From assembly GCA_011390935.1 (NCBI GenBank), contig JAABRL010000042.1, forward strand, positions 1-38,539: DNA of 38,539 nucleotides, given 5' to 3'. A program made the position numbers and the translations under genes. How positions within the stretch are numbered: position 1 is the stretch's first letter; the number at the start of each line of letters is the position of its first letter. This document shows, piece by piece, positions 22,919 to 31,624 of this stretch. Below the pieces are notes generated by a model. It was not told where the DNA came from. It searched no databases and was given only the letters and a program-made list of their open reading frames with translations. Source of the stretch: Gemmatimonas sp. GTDB lineage: Bacteria > Gemmatimonadota > Gemmatimonadetes > Gemmatimonadales > Gemmatimonadaceae.

Positions 22919-24517
22919 TCAGTGCGACCGCGCAGGGACGACCTTCGCCCGCTCCCGATCCACCAGCAGTCGCCGCAGAATCTTCCCCGACGGCGACTTC
23001 GGAATCGCGTCCACGAACTCCACCTGCCGCACCTTCTTGTACGGAGAGACGCGTTCGGCCACGAACGCCATCACCTCGGCCGCATCGAGCGGCGCGCGCG
23101 TTACCACGTACGCCTTCGGGATCTCACCCGCTTCGTCATCCGGCACCGGAATTACCGCCGCGTCGGCAATCGCCGGGTTCGACAGCAGCACGGCTTCGAG
23201 TTCGGCCGGCGCCACCTGCAGCCCCTTGTACTTGATGAGCTCCTTCACGCGGTCCACGATGGAGAACCAGCCGCGTTCGTTGACCACGGCCACATCACCC
23301 GTCTTGAACCAGCCGTCCTCGGTCATGCACGCGGCCGTGGCCTCGGGCTTGTTGAAATAGCCCAACATCACCTGCGGACCGCGCAGCCACAGTTCACCTC
23401 GCGCGCCCGTGGCCACATCATCGCCCGTGGCCGGATCCACCAGTCGTGCCTGCGTGTTCACGATCGCCGGCCCCACCGACGCGCCATCCACCACGTCGCT
23501 CTCCAGCGGATGGATGTGTGTGACCGGACTCGTCTCCGTAAGCCCGTAGCCCTGGCGCACGCGACAGCCCAGGCGAGACGCACACGCCGTCGACAGCGCC
23601 TCGCCAAGTGGCGCCGCGCCGCTGAACACGGTGTGCAGCGACGACAGATCGTACTGGTCCACGATCGGATGCTTCGCCAGTGCCAGCACGATCGGCGGCA
23701 CCACGTGCGCGAACGTGATGCGATGCGTCTGAATGATCTCCAGCACCTGCGCGAGATCGAATCGAGGCACCGTGATCAGCGTGGCGCCCGACGACAGCAC
23801 GCCTCCCATGATCGGGACCATGCCGTAGATGTGAAACAGTGGCAGTACGCCAAGCAGCGTGTCGGTTTCGTGCACCATGCGCACGGGCGCCTGAATCTGA
23901 CACAGGTTCGCCACCAGATTGCGGTGCGTGAGCATCACCCCCTTGGGAATGCCCGACGTGCCGCTCGAATACGGCAGCGCGCACACATCTCGCGCCGCGT
24001 CGATCGCCACGGGCGTGGGCGCATCACCATGCGTGAGCAGCTCGCGAAATGGCGTGGCGCCCTCGGCCTCGCCGATCACCACGAGCTCGCGCACCGTGCT
24101 CGCCAGTCGCGCCGCCGTGGCACACTTCTCCAGCAACTCGGGAATCGTCACCAGCAGCACCGCTTCGCTGTCGGCGAACTGCGCGCCGATCTCTTCGGCC
24201 GTCGCAATCGGATTCACCGTGGAGCAGATCGCACCAATGCTCGCGACGGCGTAGAACACCACCGCGAAATCCGGAATGTTCGGACTCACCAGGCCGACCA
24301 CATCGCCCCTGCCGATGCCGTGCGCCTGCAGGCCGGCGGCGAACTGGCGCACGGCCAGTGCCAGCTCGCCGTACGTGTAGCGGCGTCCCGTGGCGCCGCA
24401 GATGAGTGCGGGCTTGTCATGCAGCCGCTCCGCGTGTCGCAGCACGAAGGGCACCAGCGGCGTGTCGGGAATCGCGATGTCGGCGAACGGGCTCGAAATG
24501 ATGCGCGGCGTGCTCAT
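22919..24517 (-). CDS. AMP-dependent acyl-CoA ligase (4-coumarate-CoA ligase-like)
   Basis: ANL-superfamily ligase of 532 residues that activates a carboxylic acid as acyl-AMP and transfers it to CoA. Motifs in order: YSSGTSGIPKGV (183-194, ATP phosphate loop), GYGLTETSPV (A5), GWFKTGDVA (A7 Asp), DRVKELIKYKGLQVAPAELE (A8 hinge), and PKSPSGKILRR with catalytic Lys512 (A10). All are intact. The similarity is to plant 4-coumarate-CoA ligases and related bacterial enzymes; the acyl-binding pocket does not allow a firm substrate. It is 72 bp after the E1-rhodanese gene on the same strand and is perhaps in its transcript. If a shared pathway exists, the ligase would act on the acyl side and the E1 on a protein C-terminus; that is inference. 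Confidence 0.9.
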   Translation of the reverse strand: MSTPRIISSPFADIAIPDTPLVPFVLRHAERLHDKPALICGATGRRYTYGELALAVRQFAAGLQAHGIGRGDVVGLVSPNIPDFAVVFYAVASIGAICSTVNPIATAEEIGAQFADSEAVLLVTIPELLEKCATAARLASTVRELVVIGEAEGATPFRELLTHGDAPTPVAIDAARDVCALPYSSGTSGIPKGVMLTHRNLVANLCQIQAPVRMVHETDTLLGVLPLFHIYGMVPIMGGVLSSGATLITVPRFDLAQVLEIIQTHRITFAHVVPPIVLALAKHPIVDQYDLSSLHTVFSGAAPLGEALSTACASRLGCRVRQGYGLTETSPVTHIHPLESDVVDGASVGPAIVNTQARLVDPATGDDVATGARGELWLRGPQVMLGYFNKPEATAACMTEDGWFKTGDVAVVNERGWFSIVDRVKELIKYKGLQVAPAELEAVLLSNPAIADAAVIPVPDDEAGEIPKAYVVTRAPLDAAEVMAFVAERVSPYKKVRQVEFVDAIPKSPSGKILRRLLVDRERAKVVPARSH

Positions 24518-24589
24518 GGCGGGGGGAGGCCAAAGGTGGAACGACGGACGGCGCGTATGCCCCGTGCTCGACGGGTGCCCAACGATGCG

Positions 24590-25735
24590 TTACCCGACCT
24601 CTTCCCGCCAGCGCACCATGCCACCGGCCATGTTCGCCACACGCTCGAACCCGGCGTCGAGCAGTTGCCGAGCCGCCCGCGCACTGCGGACCCCGCTGTG
24701 GCACATCACCACCACCTCGCGCGACCGATCGCGGCCGTCCAGCGCGCCAGCCAGCGTGCCCAGCGGCACCAGTTCGGCGCCCGCCACGTGTCCCGCCTCC
24801 CACTCCGCCAGCTCGCGCACATCGATGAGGGCGAACGCATCACCGCGCTGCAGTTTCGCCGCCACCTCCCGCGGCGTCAGCGTCGCGATCTCCGCCTCGG
24901 CGCCGACACTCGGCGCCGGCGTGCCGCAGAACGCGTCGTAGTCGATGAGCGCACGCATCGTGCGCGTGCCGCACATGGGGCATGACGGATCCCGATTGAT
25001 GCGCACTGTGTGAAACTGCATGCCAAGCGCATCGATGAGCAGCAGGCGACCGGCGAGCGACGTGCCGATGCCCAGGCACAGCTTGATCGCCTCTGTGGCC
25101 TGCAACGTGCCCACCAGCCCCGGCAGCACGCCCAGCACCCCGCCTTCGGCGCACGACGGCACGGAGCCCGGCGGTGGCGGCTCGGGGTACAGACAGCGAT
25201 AGCACGGCCCGTCGGGCGTGGCAAACACCGACGCCTGCCCTTCGAACCGAAAGATCGAGCCGTACACATTCGGCGTGCCCAACAGCACGCACGCATCGTT
25301 CACCAGGTAACGCGTGGCGAAGTTGTCGGTGCCGTCGAGGATCACGTCGTAGCCGCGCATGATCTCGAGCGCATTGGCCGACGTGAGACGCGTCTCGTGC
25401 AGTTCGAGCTGCACGTGCGGATTCACATCGTGCAGGCGATCGCGCGCCGACGCGAGCTTTGGGCGGCCGACGTCGCGCGTGCCGTGCAGCAGCTGCCGGT
25501 GCAGGTTCGTGGCGTCCACCACATCGAAGTCCACGAGCCCGAGCGTGCCCACGCCGGCGCCCGCCAGAAAGAGCGCAGCTGGTGAGCCGAGTCCACCGGC
25601 ACCGATGATGAGCACACGCGAGCGCTTGAGCTGTCGCTGCCCCTCCACGCCCACCTGCGGCAGCGTGAAGTGACGACCGTACCGCGCGCGTTCGAGTTCC
25701 GAGAGTTCGATATCAGCAGACACGAGGGCGAGCAC
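24590..25735 (-). CDS. moeB: MoeB/ThiF-type E1-like adenylyltransferase fused to rhodanese
   Basis: Protein of 381 residues. The N-terminal E1 domain adenylates the C-terminal Gly of a ubiquitin-like carrier: [11 protein letters not shown] (nucleotide loop), [15 protein letters not shown] with the ATP-contacting Asp and Arg, [14 protein letters not shown], the paired zinc cysteines CYRC and CPMC, and SCAEGGVLG. The C-terminal rhodanese domain starts near residue 285 and has CHSGVRSA with active Cys345, which would carry a persulfide. So the protein can activate a carrier and hand it sulfur, as MOCS3/Uba4 does. A GTG at 25735 is taken as start; a GTG at 25723 is also possible. No moaA, moaC, moaE or thiG is in the window. 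The nearest carrier is the Gly-Gly protein at 26925, on the other strand beyond the propeller. The gene symbol reflects the family; the partner is not shown. Confidence 0.9.
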   Translation of the reverse strand: MLALVSADIELSELERARYGRHFTLPQVGVEGQRQLKRSRVLIIGAGGLGSPAALFLAGAGVGTLGLVDFDVVDATNLHRQLLHGTRDVGRPKLASARDRLHDVNPHVQLELHETRLTSANALEIMRGYDVILDGTDNFATRYLVNDACVLLGTPNVYGSIFRFEGQASVFATPDGPCYRCLYPEPPPPGSVPSCAEGGVLGVLPGLVGTLQATEAIKLCLGIGTSLAGRLLLIDALGMQFHTVRINRDPSCPMCGTRTMRALIDYDAFCGTPAPSVGAEAEIATLTPREVAAKLQRGDAFALIDVRELAEWEAGHVAGAELVPLGTLAGALDGRDRSREVVVMCHSGVRSARAARQLLDAGFERVANMAGGMVRWREEVG

Positions 25736-25751
25736 CGGAGAAGTCGCGAAC

Positions 25752-25780
25752 TCGACAAGTCACCCAACTGGCGCTATGGT
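25752..25780 (+). promoter_or_regulatory. Sigma-70-type promoter of the propeller-MoaD pair
   Basis: TCGACA (25752-25757; 5 of 6 to TTGACA), 17-bp spacer, TATGGT (25775-25780; 4 of 6 to TATAAT). It leads to a leader of about 25 nt with GGGAG (25801-25805) seven bases before the ATG at 25813. This is one of the clearest promoter-to-start layouts in the window. Confidence 0.6.
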
Positions 25781-25812
25781 GGTGCACCTTCAACCCACAC
25801 GGGAGCGCCATC

Positions 25813-26928
25813 ATGAGCGGAGTGCGAGTGCTGGTCGGGACACGCAAGGGTGCCTTCATTCTCACTGCCGACGGCAAGCGCGACAAGTGGCAGGTGGATG
25901 GTCCGCACTTCCCCGGCTTCGAGCTGTACCATCTGAAGGGCTCGCCGGTGAATCCCGATCGCATCTGGGCCTCGCAGAGCAGCGGCTGGTTCGGTCAGCT
26001 CATGCAGCGCTCCGACGATGGCGGCACGACGTGGGAAGCGGTCGGCAACGAGTTCCCGTACGACGGCGTGCCCGGCACGCACCAGTGGTACGACGGCACG
26101 CCGCATCCGTGGGAGTTCAAGCGGGTGTGGCACCTCGAACCGTCGCTTACCGATGCGAACGTGGTGTACGCGGGTGTCGAAGACGCCGCGCTCTTCCGGT
26201 CGAGCGACGGTGGGGCATCGTGGCACGAACTCTCCGGCCTGCGCCAGCACGGGTCGGGGCCGCACTGGGCGCCTGGCGCCGGCGGCATGTGCCTGCACAC
26301 GATCATTCAGGACCCCACCAATGCGCAGCGCATGTACGTGGCCATTTCGGCGGCCGGTACCTTCCGCACCGATGATGGCGGCGCGACGTGGACGGCCATC
26401 AACAAGGGGCTGCGCTCCAACTATCTGCCCGACGAAGACGCCGAAGTGGGACACTGCGTGCATCACATCGCCATGCATCCCTCGCGGCCGAACACGCTGT
26501 TCATGCAGAAGCACTGGGACGTGATGCGCAGCGACAACGCCGGCGACCAGTGGCACGAAATCAGCGGCAACCTGCCCACCGACTTCGGATTCGTGATCGA
26601 TGTGCACGCGCACGACCCCGAGACGCTGTACGTGGTCCCGATCACCAGCGACGCGCATCACTTCGTGCACGAGGGCAAGTTGCGCGTCTATCGCAGTCGC
26701 ACCGGTGGCCACGAGTGGGAAGCGCTCACGAAAGGGCTGCCGCAGGAGCACTGCTACGTGAACGTGCTCCGCGACGCGATGTCCGTGGACACGCTCGACG
26801 AATGCGGCGTGTACTTCGGCACCACCGGCGGGCAGGTGTATGTGTCACCCGACGGGGGCGATACATGGCAGGCGATCGTGCGCGATCTGCCGGCGGTGCT
26901 CTCGGTCGAAGTGCAGACGCTGCCGTGA
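25813..26928 (+). CDS. Asp-box/BNR-repeat beta-propeller protein (sialidase/VPS10-like fold)
   Basis: Protein of 371 residues with no signal peptide, so probably cytosolic. At least five Asp-box motifs (S-x-D-G-G-x-T/S-W) are visible: [32 protein letters not shown] and SPDGGDTW. Between them are strands of the YVTN/VPS10 type such as [22 protein letters not shown] and [10 protein letters not shown]. The propeller has segments rich in His and Trp ([33 protein letters not shown]). The catalytic residues of true sialidases are not evident, so the common label exo-alpha-sialidase is not supported. It starts at ATG 25813 after a good ribosome site, and its stop TGA is shared with the GTG of the Ubl gene (GTGA), so both are made together. 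Its role with the Ubl is unknown: target, scaffold or receptor. Confidence 0.87.
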   Translation: MSGVRVLVGTRKGAFILTADGKRDKWQVDGPHFPGFELYHLKGSPVNPDRIWASQSSGWFGQLMQRSDDGGTTWEAVGNEFPYDGVPGTHQWYDGTPHPWEFKRVWHLEPSLTDANVVYAGVEDAALFRSSDGGASWHELSGLRQHGSGPHWAPGAGGMCLHTIIQDPTNAQRMYVAISAAGTFRTDDGGATWTAINKGLRSNYLPDEDAEVGHCVHHIAMHPSRPNTLFMQKHWDVMRSDNAGDQWHEISGNLPTDFGFVIDVHAHDPETLYVVPITSDAHHFVHEGKLRVYRSRTGGHEWEALTKGLPQEHCYVNVLRDAMSVDTLDECGVYFGTTGGQVYVSPDGGDTWQAIVRDLPAVLSVEVQTLP

Positions 26929-27224
26929 CCATTCGGGTCGTGCTGCCGTCGCCGCTGCGTGATCTCGCGCGCGTGAGCGGCGAAGTCGTGCTCAGCGTGT
27001 CCGCGCCCGTCACGCAGCGCCGATTGATCGACGCACTCGAAGCCGCGTACCCGATGCTGCGCGGCACCGTGCGCGATCCGGTCACCGGACGACGACGCGC
27101 GCTGGTGCGGTTCTACGCTTGCAGCGAGGACCACTCCAACGACGAGCCCGACGCGCTGCTGCCCGAGTCGGTGGCTCAAGGGAAGGAGCCGTATCTGGTG
27201 GTGGGGGCGATCGCGGGGGGGTGA
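26925..27224 (+). CDS. MoaD/ThiS-family ubiquitin-like protein ending in Gly-Gly
   Basis: Small beta-grasp carrier of 99 residues starting at GTG 26925, coupled to the propeller gene (GTGA). The first strand [23 protein letters not shown] fits MoaD/ThiS/Urm1 (xVxxPxxLRxLxG), then [22 protein letters not shown] (the helix), [15 protein letters not shown], and the tail [10 protein letters not shown]. The C-terminal Gly-Gly is the defining feature: it is adenylated by an E1 and turned into a thiocarboxylate or joined to a protein. The divergent MoeB-rhodanese is the natural E1. MoaD proper works with MoaE and ThiS with ThiG; neither is here, and MoaD-like proteins next to propellers may serve another purpose. 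The region with [20 protein letters not shown] is longer than in classic MoaD. Confidence 0.85.
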   Translation: MTIRVVLPSPLRDLARVSGEVVLSVSAPVTQRRLIDALEAAYPMLRGTVRDPVTGRRRALVRFYACSEDHSNDEPDALLPESVAQGKEPYLVVGAIAGG

Positions 27225-27242
27225 TCCGCGACGCCCACGCGC

Positions 27243-28409
27243 TTACGGGGCAATCGGTCGCAGCAGACGGCTCTGGAAGTGGGCGGCGCCGTCCGCATCG
27301 CGCACAAGCAGAATGACCGTGTCGCCCACCGCATCGATGAGCTGCGGCGCCACGCCCGGTGCGGTAGCGGGTGCGCCTGGCCGCGGATTGCGCACCGCGC
27401 GCGGCGGTCCGCGCGGCACGTCGAGACGCCCCACGAACGCTCCCGTGCTGTCGTACACGGCGAACCGATCGGGGGCTTCGGTGCTTTCGGGGAAGTCGCG
27501 AATCCAGAGTCGCTGCGAGGCATCGATGAGCAGGTCGCGATAGAACGGCCAGGTGGTCGCGGGGCCTTCAGGTTGTGTGCCGCCGACACGCCCGGAACCT
27601 GCGGCCGCTTGCGGCCCTCCCAGCCAGTAGCTCGCGTCCGCGGCACTCATCGCACGCGGAGCATCGGCCGTGCGCAATACGAACTCCAGCGAGCCATCTG
27701 GTGCGTAGCGGCGCACCTCGCTGGTGCGCGGATCGCTCACATACATGTGTGCACCTCGCGCGTGCAGTCGTACGAACTCGGCAACGCCGCGCAATCCGAA
27801 GCGGGGAAATGCGCCCACCGTATCGACTGCTGTACCGTCGGTACGGGTGCGCACCGCAGGCACCGACTGCACCTCGCGACCGGCATTGCGGTCGAAGGGC
27901 TGTGTGAGAAAACTGCCGTCGTGAAAGCACCCGATGCTCGCGATGCCGATCTCCGTGAGCGCGCGCTCGCGCACGAGCTCCCCGCGCGGACTGATCACCG
28001 CGAGCCGACGCAGCTGATCGAGCACGAGCAGACTGTCGCCCGCAAAGCGACACAGCTGCGTGAGCCCCGTGAACTCGCCCGGCCCGCCACCGGGGCGCCC
28101 CACCACGGCGACCTGCGCCCCCGTGGCGTCGTACAGTCGCACGCGACTGTTGTCGATCACCGCCAGGCCGCCGTTCTCCAGCGTCACCGCATGCAGCAAG
28201 CCGTTGAGATGATCGAACTCGTCCTCGGCCCGCTCTTTCAGCCCGCCGATGTCGCGCACAGGCACGCTATCGAGCGTGAACGTGGGCGCACTACCGTAGC
28301 GCGCGGGGTGCTGCACCACCGGTTCGTTTGCGACCGGTGTGCCAACGCGCGCAGTGTCACCGCAGGCAAGGAGCGACGCGGTCAACGCCATCACCGTGAG
28401 CGGCCGCAT
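27243..28409 (-). CDS. Six-bladed beta-propeller lipoprotein
   Basis: Predicted lipoprotein of 388 residues. ATG at 28409 opens a short signal (MRPLTVMALTASLLAC) with lipobox LLAC. The mature protein has repeats such as LLHAVTLENGGLAVIDNSRVRLYD, VVGRPGGGPGEFTGL, LLVLDQLRRLAVISPRG and MYVSDPRTSEVRRYAPDGSLEFV, typical of 6-bladed TolB/NHL-like propellers that are widespread in Gemmatimonadota and Bacteroidota. A GRPGGGPGEF motif is a family hallmark. The frame is open further (ATG 28466), but its first residues do not look like a signal. Convergent with the MoaD-like gene (18 bp apart). Ligand unknown. Confidence 0.82.
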   Translation of the reverse strand: MRPLTVMALTASLLACGDTARVGTPVANEPVVQHPARYGSAPTFTLDSVPVRDIGGLKERAEDEFDHLNGLLHAVTLENGGLAVIDNSRVRLYDATGAQVAVVGRPGGGPGEFTGLTQLCRFAGDSLLVLDQLRRLAVISPRGELVRERALTEIGIASIGCFHDGSFLTQPFDRNAGREVQSVPAVRTRTDGTAVDTVGAFPRFGLRGVAEFVRLHARGAHMYVSDPRTSEVRRYAPDGSLEFVLRTADAPRAMSAADASYWLGGPQAAAGSGRVGGTQPEGPATTWPFYRDLLIDASQRLWIRDFPESTEAPDRFAVYDSTGAFVGRLDVPRGPPRAVRNPRPGAPATAPGVAPQLIDAVGDTVILLVRDADGAAHFQSRLLRPIAP

Positions 28410-28719
28410 CACCGCGCGGAGCCGTCGCCGCGTCTGTCCGAGTGCAACGTCGAGGATCGTGGCCATCGTCGCGTCATGACGCCTTGGGGTTCGTGGGCCG
28501 TGCACCGAGATGTGCGGAAGCTGCGATGCCGCCGTGGCCTGCGCCAGCGCTGCGCACCGTACGGCATCCGCCATACGCCTTACGACACGCGCCGCGAGGT
28601 CGCCTGCGTCGCACTCCCGCCCCTTCCCCCTCGTGCCGCCACGAGACCAGACTACGCATGTCCCGCGAGTGCACGCCCATGGCCTCGCCGTCTGCCCGCC
28701 TCACGCCAAGGATCTGCCC
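28410..28719. other. Divergent intergenic region
   Basis: About 310 bases between the propeller lipoprotein (minus) and gamma-glutamyltransferase (plus). It must hold both promoters, yet no convincing box pair is visible; the DNA is GC-rich. The clearest signal is AAGGA at 28708-28712, seven bases before the GTG at 28720. A loose inverted repeat (28558-28589, around TACGGCATCCGCCATACGCC) has no evident role. Confidence 0.4.
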
Positions 28720-30399
28720 GTGCGTCGTCGCTGCGTTGCTGCCCTGCTGCTGTTCACCACGCTGGCCACCCTGCCCCACTCGGCGTCGCTGCACGCGCAG
28801 CGTCCCACGAGCATGGCCGGTCGCTCCACCGTCTACGCCCCAGGCGGCATGGTGGCCACCAGTCAGCCGCTCGCCTCCTCCACCGGGTTGGCGGTATTGC
28901 GCGCCGGCGGGAATGCAGTCGACGCGGCCGTGGCCGCAGCCGCCGTGCTCACCGTCACCGAACCGCACATGACCGGCATCGGCGGCGACATGTTCGCCAT
29001 CGTGTGGTTGGCGAAGGAGCAGAAGCTGGTGGCGATCAACGCAAGTGGCCGCGCCGGCAGTCGCATGCTGCGCGACACGCTCGTGGCCCGCGGATTCCGC
29101 AGCGGCTCGCAGCAGGGCGCCATGTCGGTCACCGTGCCCGGCGCGCTTGCCGGCTGGGATGCACTGCTGCGCGCGCATGGCACGCAAACGCTCGCGCAGG
29201 TGCTGCAGCCGGCCATCGCCTACGCCGGTGACGGCTTCCCGGTCACGCCGATCATCGCTGCGCAGTGGGCCAAGGAAACCGCCTTCCTCGCGCGCGACAG
29301 CGGGGCCGCCGCCACGTACCTGCCCGGCGGGCGCGCGCCGCAGGCCGGTGAGTGGTTTCGCAACGCCGACTACGCGCGCACGCTGCAGGCCATCGCCGAC
29401 AGCGGCATCGGCGTCTTCTACGGCGGGTCACTCGGCCGGCGCATCGTGGATCGCGTGCAGGCGCTCGGCGGCTTCATCACGCTCGACGATCTGCGCGCCA
29501 ACGCCCCGTCGTGGGTGACGCCCATGTCGGTGTCCTTCCGCGGCTATCGCGTATGGGAGCTGCCGCCGAGCAATCAGGGCATTGCCGCCCTCGAGATGCT
29601 GCGCATTCTCGAGCCGTACGATCTCGCCGCCATGGGGCACAACTCGCCCACGTATCTGCACCACCTTATCGAGGCGAAGAAGCTCGCGTACGCCGATCTC
29701 GACCGCTTCGTGGGCGACGCCGATCATCTCGACATGCCCGCCGAGCAGATGCTCACCGACGAGTTCATTGCGGCGCGGCGCGCGCTGCTCAACCCGTCGC
29801 GGGCCATGGAGCGCGTGGACCCGGGCCCCCTGCGCACGAAGAGCGAAACCGTGTACCTCTCCGTGGCCGACGCCGAGGGGAACATGGTGAGCTTCATCAA
29901 CTCCATTTACGACTACTTCGGTTCGGGCGTGGTGGTGCCCGGCACCGGATTCGCGCTGCACAATCGCGGCGCGGGCTTCACGCTCACGCCCGGGCTGCCC
30001 AACACGGTGGCCCCCGGCAAGCGCCCGTTCCACACACTCATTCCCGGCTTCGTGACGCGCACGGTGAACGGCCGCGAGGAAGCGTACATGAGCTTCGGCC
30101 TCATGGGGGGCGGCGTGCAGGCGCAGGGACATGTGCAGCTGCTGCTCAACCACTTCGTGTTCGGCATGGACCTGCAGGCCGCCATCGATGCACCGCGCTT
30201 CCGGCACTACGACGGGTACCGAGTGGCGCTGGAGGCCCCGTTCAGCGATGCCGTGCGCACCGCGCTGCAGGGCATGGGCCATGTGCTGTTCGAACAGCCC
30301 ACGGTGGCCTTTGGCGGGGCGCAGGCGATCATCAGGCTGCCGCGCGGCTGGGGCGCCGGTAGTGATCCGCGCAAGGATGGCCTGGCGGTAGGCTACTGA
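28720..30399 (+). CDS. ggt: Gamma-glutamyltransferase, exported
   Basis: Enzyme of 559 residues that cleaves and transfers the gamma-glutamyl group of glutathione and similar compounds; made as a proenzyme that self-cleaves at a Thr. GTG at 28720 is chosen for its AAGGA ribosome site and because it starts a signal peptide (RRRCVAALLLFTTLATLPHSASLHAQ). Visible motifs: MVATSQPLASSTGLAVLRAGGNAVDAAVA, TEPHMTGIGGDMFAIV, the autocatalytic Thr377 in SETVYLSVADAEGNMVSFINS, and FGLMGGGVQAQGH with the late glycine loop. The Thr follows SE where E. coli enzymes have NT-THYS; this form is seen in a widespread subfamily that includes cephalosporin acylase-like proteins, so the substrate may not be glutathione. 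Length matches the family. Confidence 0.92.
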   Translation: MRRRCVAALLLFTTLATLPHSASLHAQRPTSMAGRSTVYAPGGMVATSQPLASSTGLAVLRAGGNAVDAAVAAAAVLTVTEPHMTGIGGDMFAIVWLAKEQKLVAINASGRAGSRMLRDTLVARGFRSGSQQGAMSVTVPGALAGWDALLRAHGTQTLAQVLQPAIAYAGDGFPVTPIIAAQWAKETAFLARDSGAAATYLPGGRAPQAGEWFRNADYARTLQAIADSGIGVFYGGSLGRRIVDRVQALGGFITLDDLRANAPSWVTPMSVSFRGYRVWELPPSNQGIAALEMLRILEPYDLAAMGHNSPTYLHHLIEAKKLAYADLDRFVGDADHLDMPAEQMLTDEFIAARRALLNPSRAMERVDPGPLRTKSETVYLSVADAEGNMVSFINSIYDYFGSGVVVPGTGFALHNRGAGFTLTPGLPNTVAPGKRPFHTLIPGFVTRTVNGREEAYMSFGLMGGGVQAQGHVQLLLNHFVFGMDLQAAIDAPRFRHYDGYRVALEAPFSDAVRTALQGMGHVLFEQPTVAFGGAQAIIRLPRGWGAGSDPRKDGLAVGY

Positions 30400-30458
30400 G
30401 GCAGTGCCGCCGATGCCGATTCGCCCTCGCTGTCTGACCCTTGATCATCGGATAGCGC

Positions 30459-30475
30459 GGGGCGACGTCCGCCCC
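30459..30475 (+). terminator. Hairpin downstream of ggt
   Basis: GGGGCG (30459-30464) and CGCCCC (30470-30475) with a 5-nt loop, 60 bp after the ggt stop and before the next gene. No T-tract. A plausible but weak terminator. Confidence 0.35.
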
Positions 30476-30539
30476 CGAACGTCGAACCCGTCACACTTTC
30501 GCCCGGACGAGACAACCCGCGTGCATTAGCGTTCCACAC

Positions 30540-31607
30540 ATGCTCTCCCCCTTCGGTCGCCTGCTGCTGCTCGCCGCCAGCGCCGTGGCCCTGCTCGCGG
30601 GTATGCGTGCGGCGTCGCCCGTGATCGGTCCGGTGCTGATCGCACTGCTCATGTCCATCGCCTGGAGCCCCGGCTCGCGGTGGCTGCGCCAGCGCGGCTG
30701 GCCCCCCACGCTGGCCGCGCTCACCGGCATTCTGCTCGGTGTGGTGATCATCGCGCTGCTCGGACTGCTGCTGTGGTCATCGGCACTGCAGCTGCAGGAG
30801 AAGCTGCCCGAGTACCAGGACCGGCTGAGCGCCCTGCGTGACAACGTGACCACGCTGCTGCAGCGTCTCCCATTCGACACGTCGGGGCTGCGCACCGCCG
30901 ATGTGCTGCAGCCTGGTGCGATCGTGGAGCGCGCGCTGCAGATCCTCGGTGGCATCACCACCACCGCCGGCACTTTCAGCCTACTCGTGCTCATCATGGC
31001 CTTCATGATGATCGAGTCGGTGCGGTACCCGCAGAAACTGTTCGCCGCCATCGCCGTGCAGGCGGACGCCGACGGCGAGGGCACCACGGCCGGCCACCTC
31101 GATCGCTTCGTGCACAGCATGCGCAGCTACATCGTGCTGAACACGGTGTTCGGACTCGTGGCCGGCGTGGCGAACACCCTGCTCCTCTGGGCACTCGGCG
31201 TGGACTTCGCCCTGCTGTGGGGCGTGCTGTCGTTCCTGCTGAGCTTCCTGCCCAACATCGGCTTCCTGCTCGCGCTCGCACCACCGGCGCTGCTCGCCCT
31301 GCTGCAGTACGATCTGCCGCGCGCCCTCATGGTGACGGTCGGCTTCATCGTGATCAACTTCCTGGTGGACAACGTCATGAAGCCGCGCTTCGTGGGCGAA
31401 TCGCTCGACCTGTCCCCCGTGGTCGTGGTACTCTCGCTCGTTCTCTGGGGCTGGCTGCTGGGGCCGGTGGGTGCCCTGCTGGCCGTTCCGCTGTCCATCG
31501 CCGTGAAGTATCTCCTCGAATCATTCGATGAAGTGCGATGGATCGCGTACCTCATGAGCGATCGCGACGGTGCGCCGGATGCCGACCGCGCCGAGCCGCA
31601 CAGCTGA
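30540..31607 (+). CDS. AI-2E family transporter (PerM-like permease)
   Basis: Integral membrane protein of 355 residues. It has two N-terminal helices (RLLLLAASAVALLAGM; VIGPVLIALLMSIAWSPGSRWL), a third at VVIIALLGLLLW, a soluble stretch with LQLQEKLPEYQDRLSALRD, and then five more: FSLLVLIMAFMMIES, YIVLNTVFGLVAGVAN, LLWGVLSFLLSFLPNIGFLLAL, ALMVTVGFIVINFLVDNVMKPR and VVVVLSLVLWGWLLGPVGALLAVPL. FLPNIGFLLA and NFLVDNVMKPRFVG are conserved signatures. The family exports small signals or acts as Na+/H+ antiporters; the cargo is unknown. The ATG at 30540 is seven bases after a TAGCGT (30527-30532), so a leaderless mRNA is possible; no Shine-Dalgarno is present. Confidence 0.9.
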   Translation: MLSPFGRLLLLAASAVALLAGMRAASPVIGPVLIALLMSIAWSPGSRWLRQRGWPPTLAALTGILLGVVIIALLGLLLWSSALQLQEKLPEYQDRLSALRDNVTTLLQRLPFDTSGLRTADVLQPGAIVERALQILGGITTTAGTFSLLVLIMAFMMIESVRYPQKLFAAIAVQADADGEGTTAGHLDRFVHSMRSYIVLNTVFGLVAGVANTLLLWALGVDFALLWGVLSFLLSFLPNIGFLLALAPPALLALLQYDLPRALMVTVGFIVINFLVDNVMKPRFVGESLDLSPVVVVLSLVLWGWLLGPVGALLAVPLSIAVKYLLESFDEVRWIAYLMSDRDGAPDADRAEPHS

Positions 31608-31624
31608 CGCGTGCGAGAGACGCC

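Noticed and set aside
22754..24985. A 743-codon open frame on the plus strand opposite the acyl-CoA ligase
   Set aside because: His/Arg-rich translation with no motif; GC-rich antisense of a well-supported ligase and E1 gene.
25813..26928. Label as exo-alpha-sialidase
   Set aside because: Asp-boxes are present but they mark the propeller fold; the catalytic arginine and tyrosine set of sialidases is not visible and there is no signal peptide.
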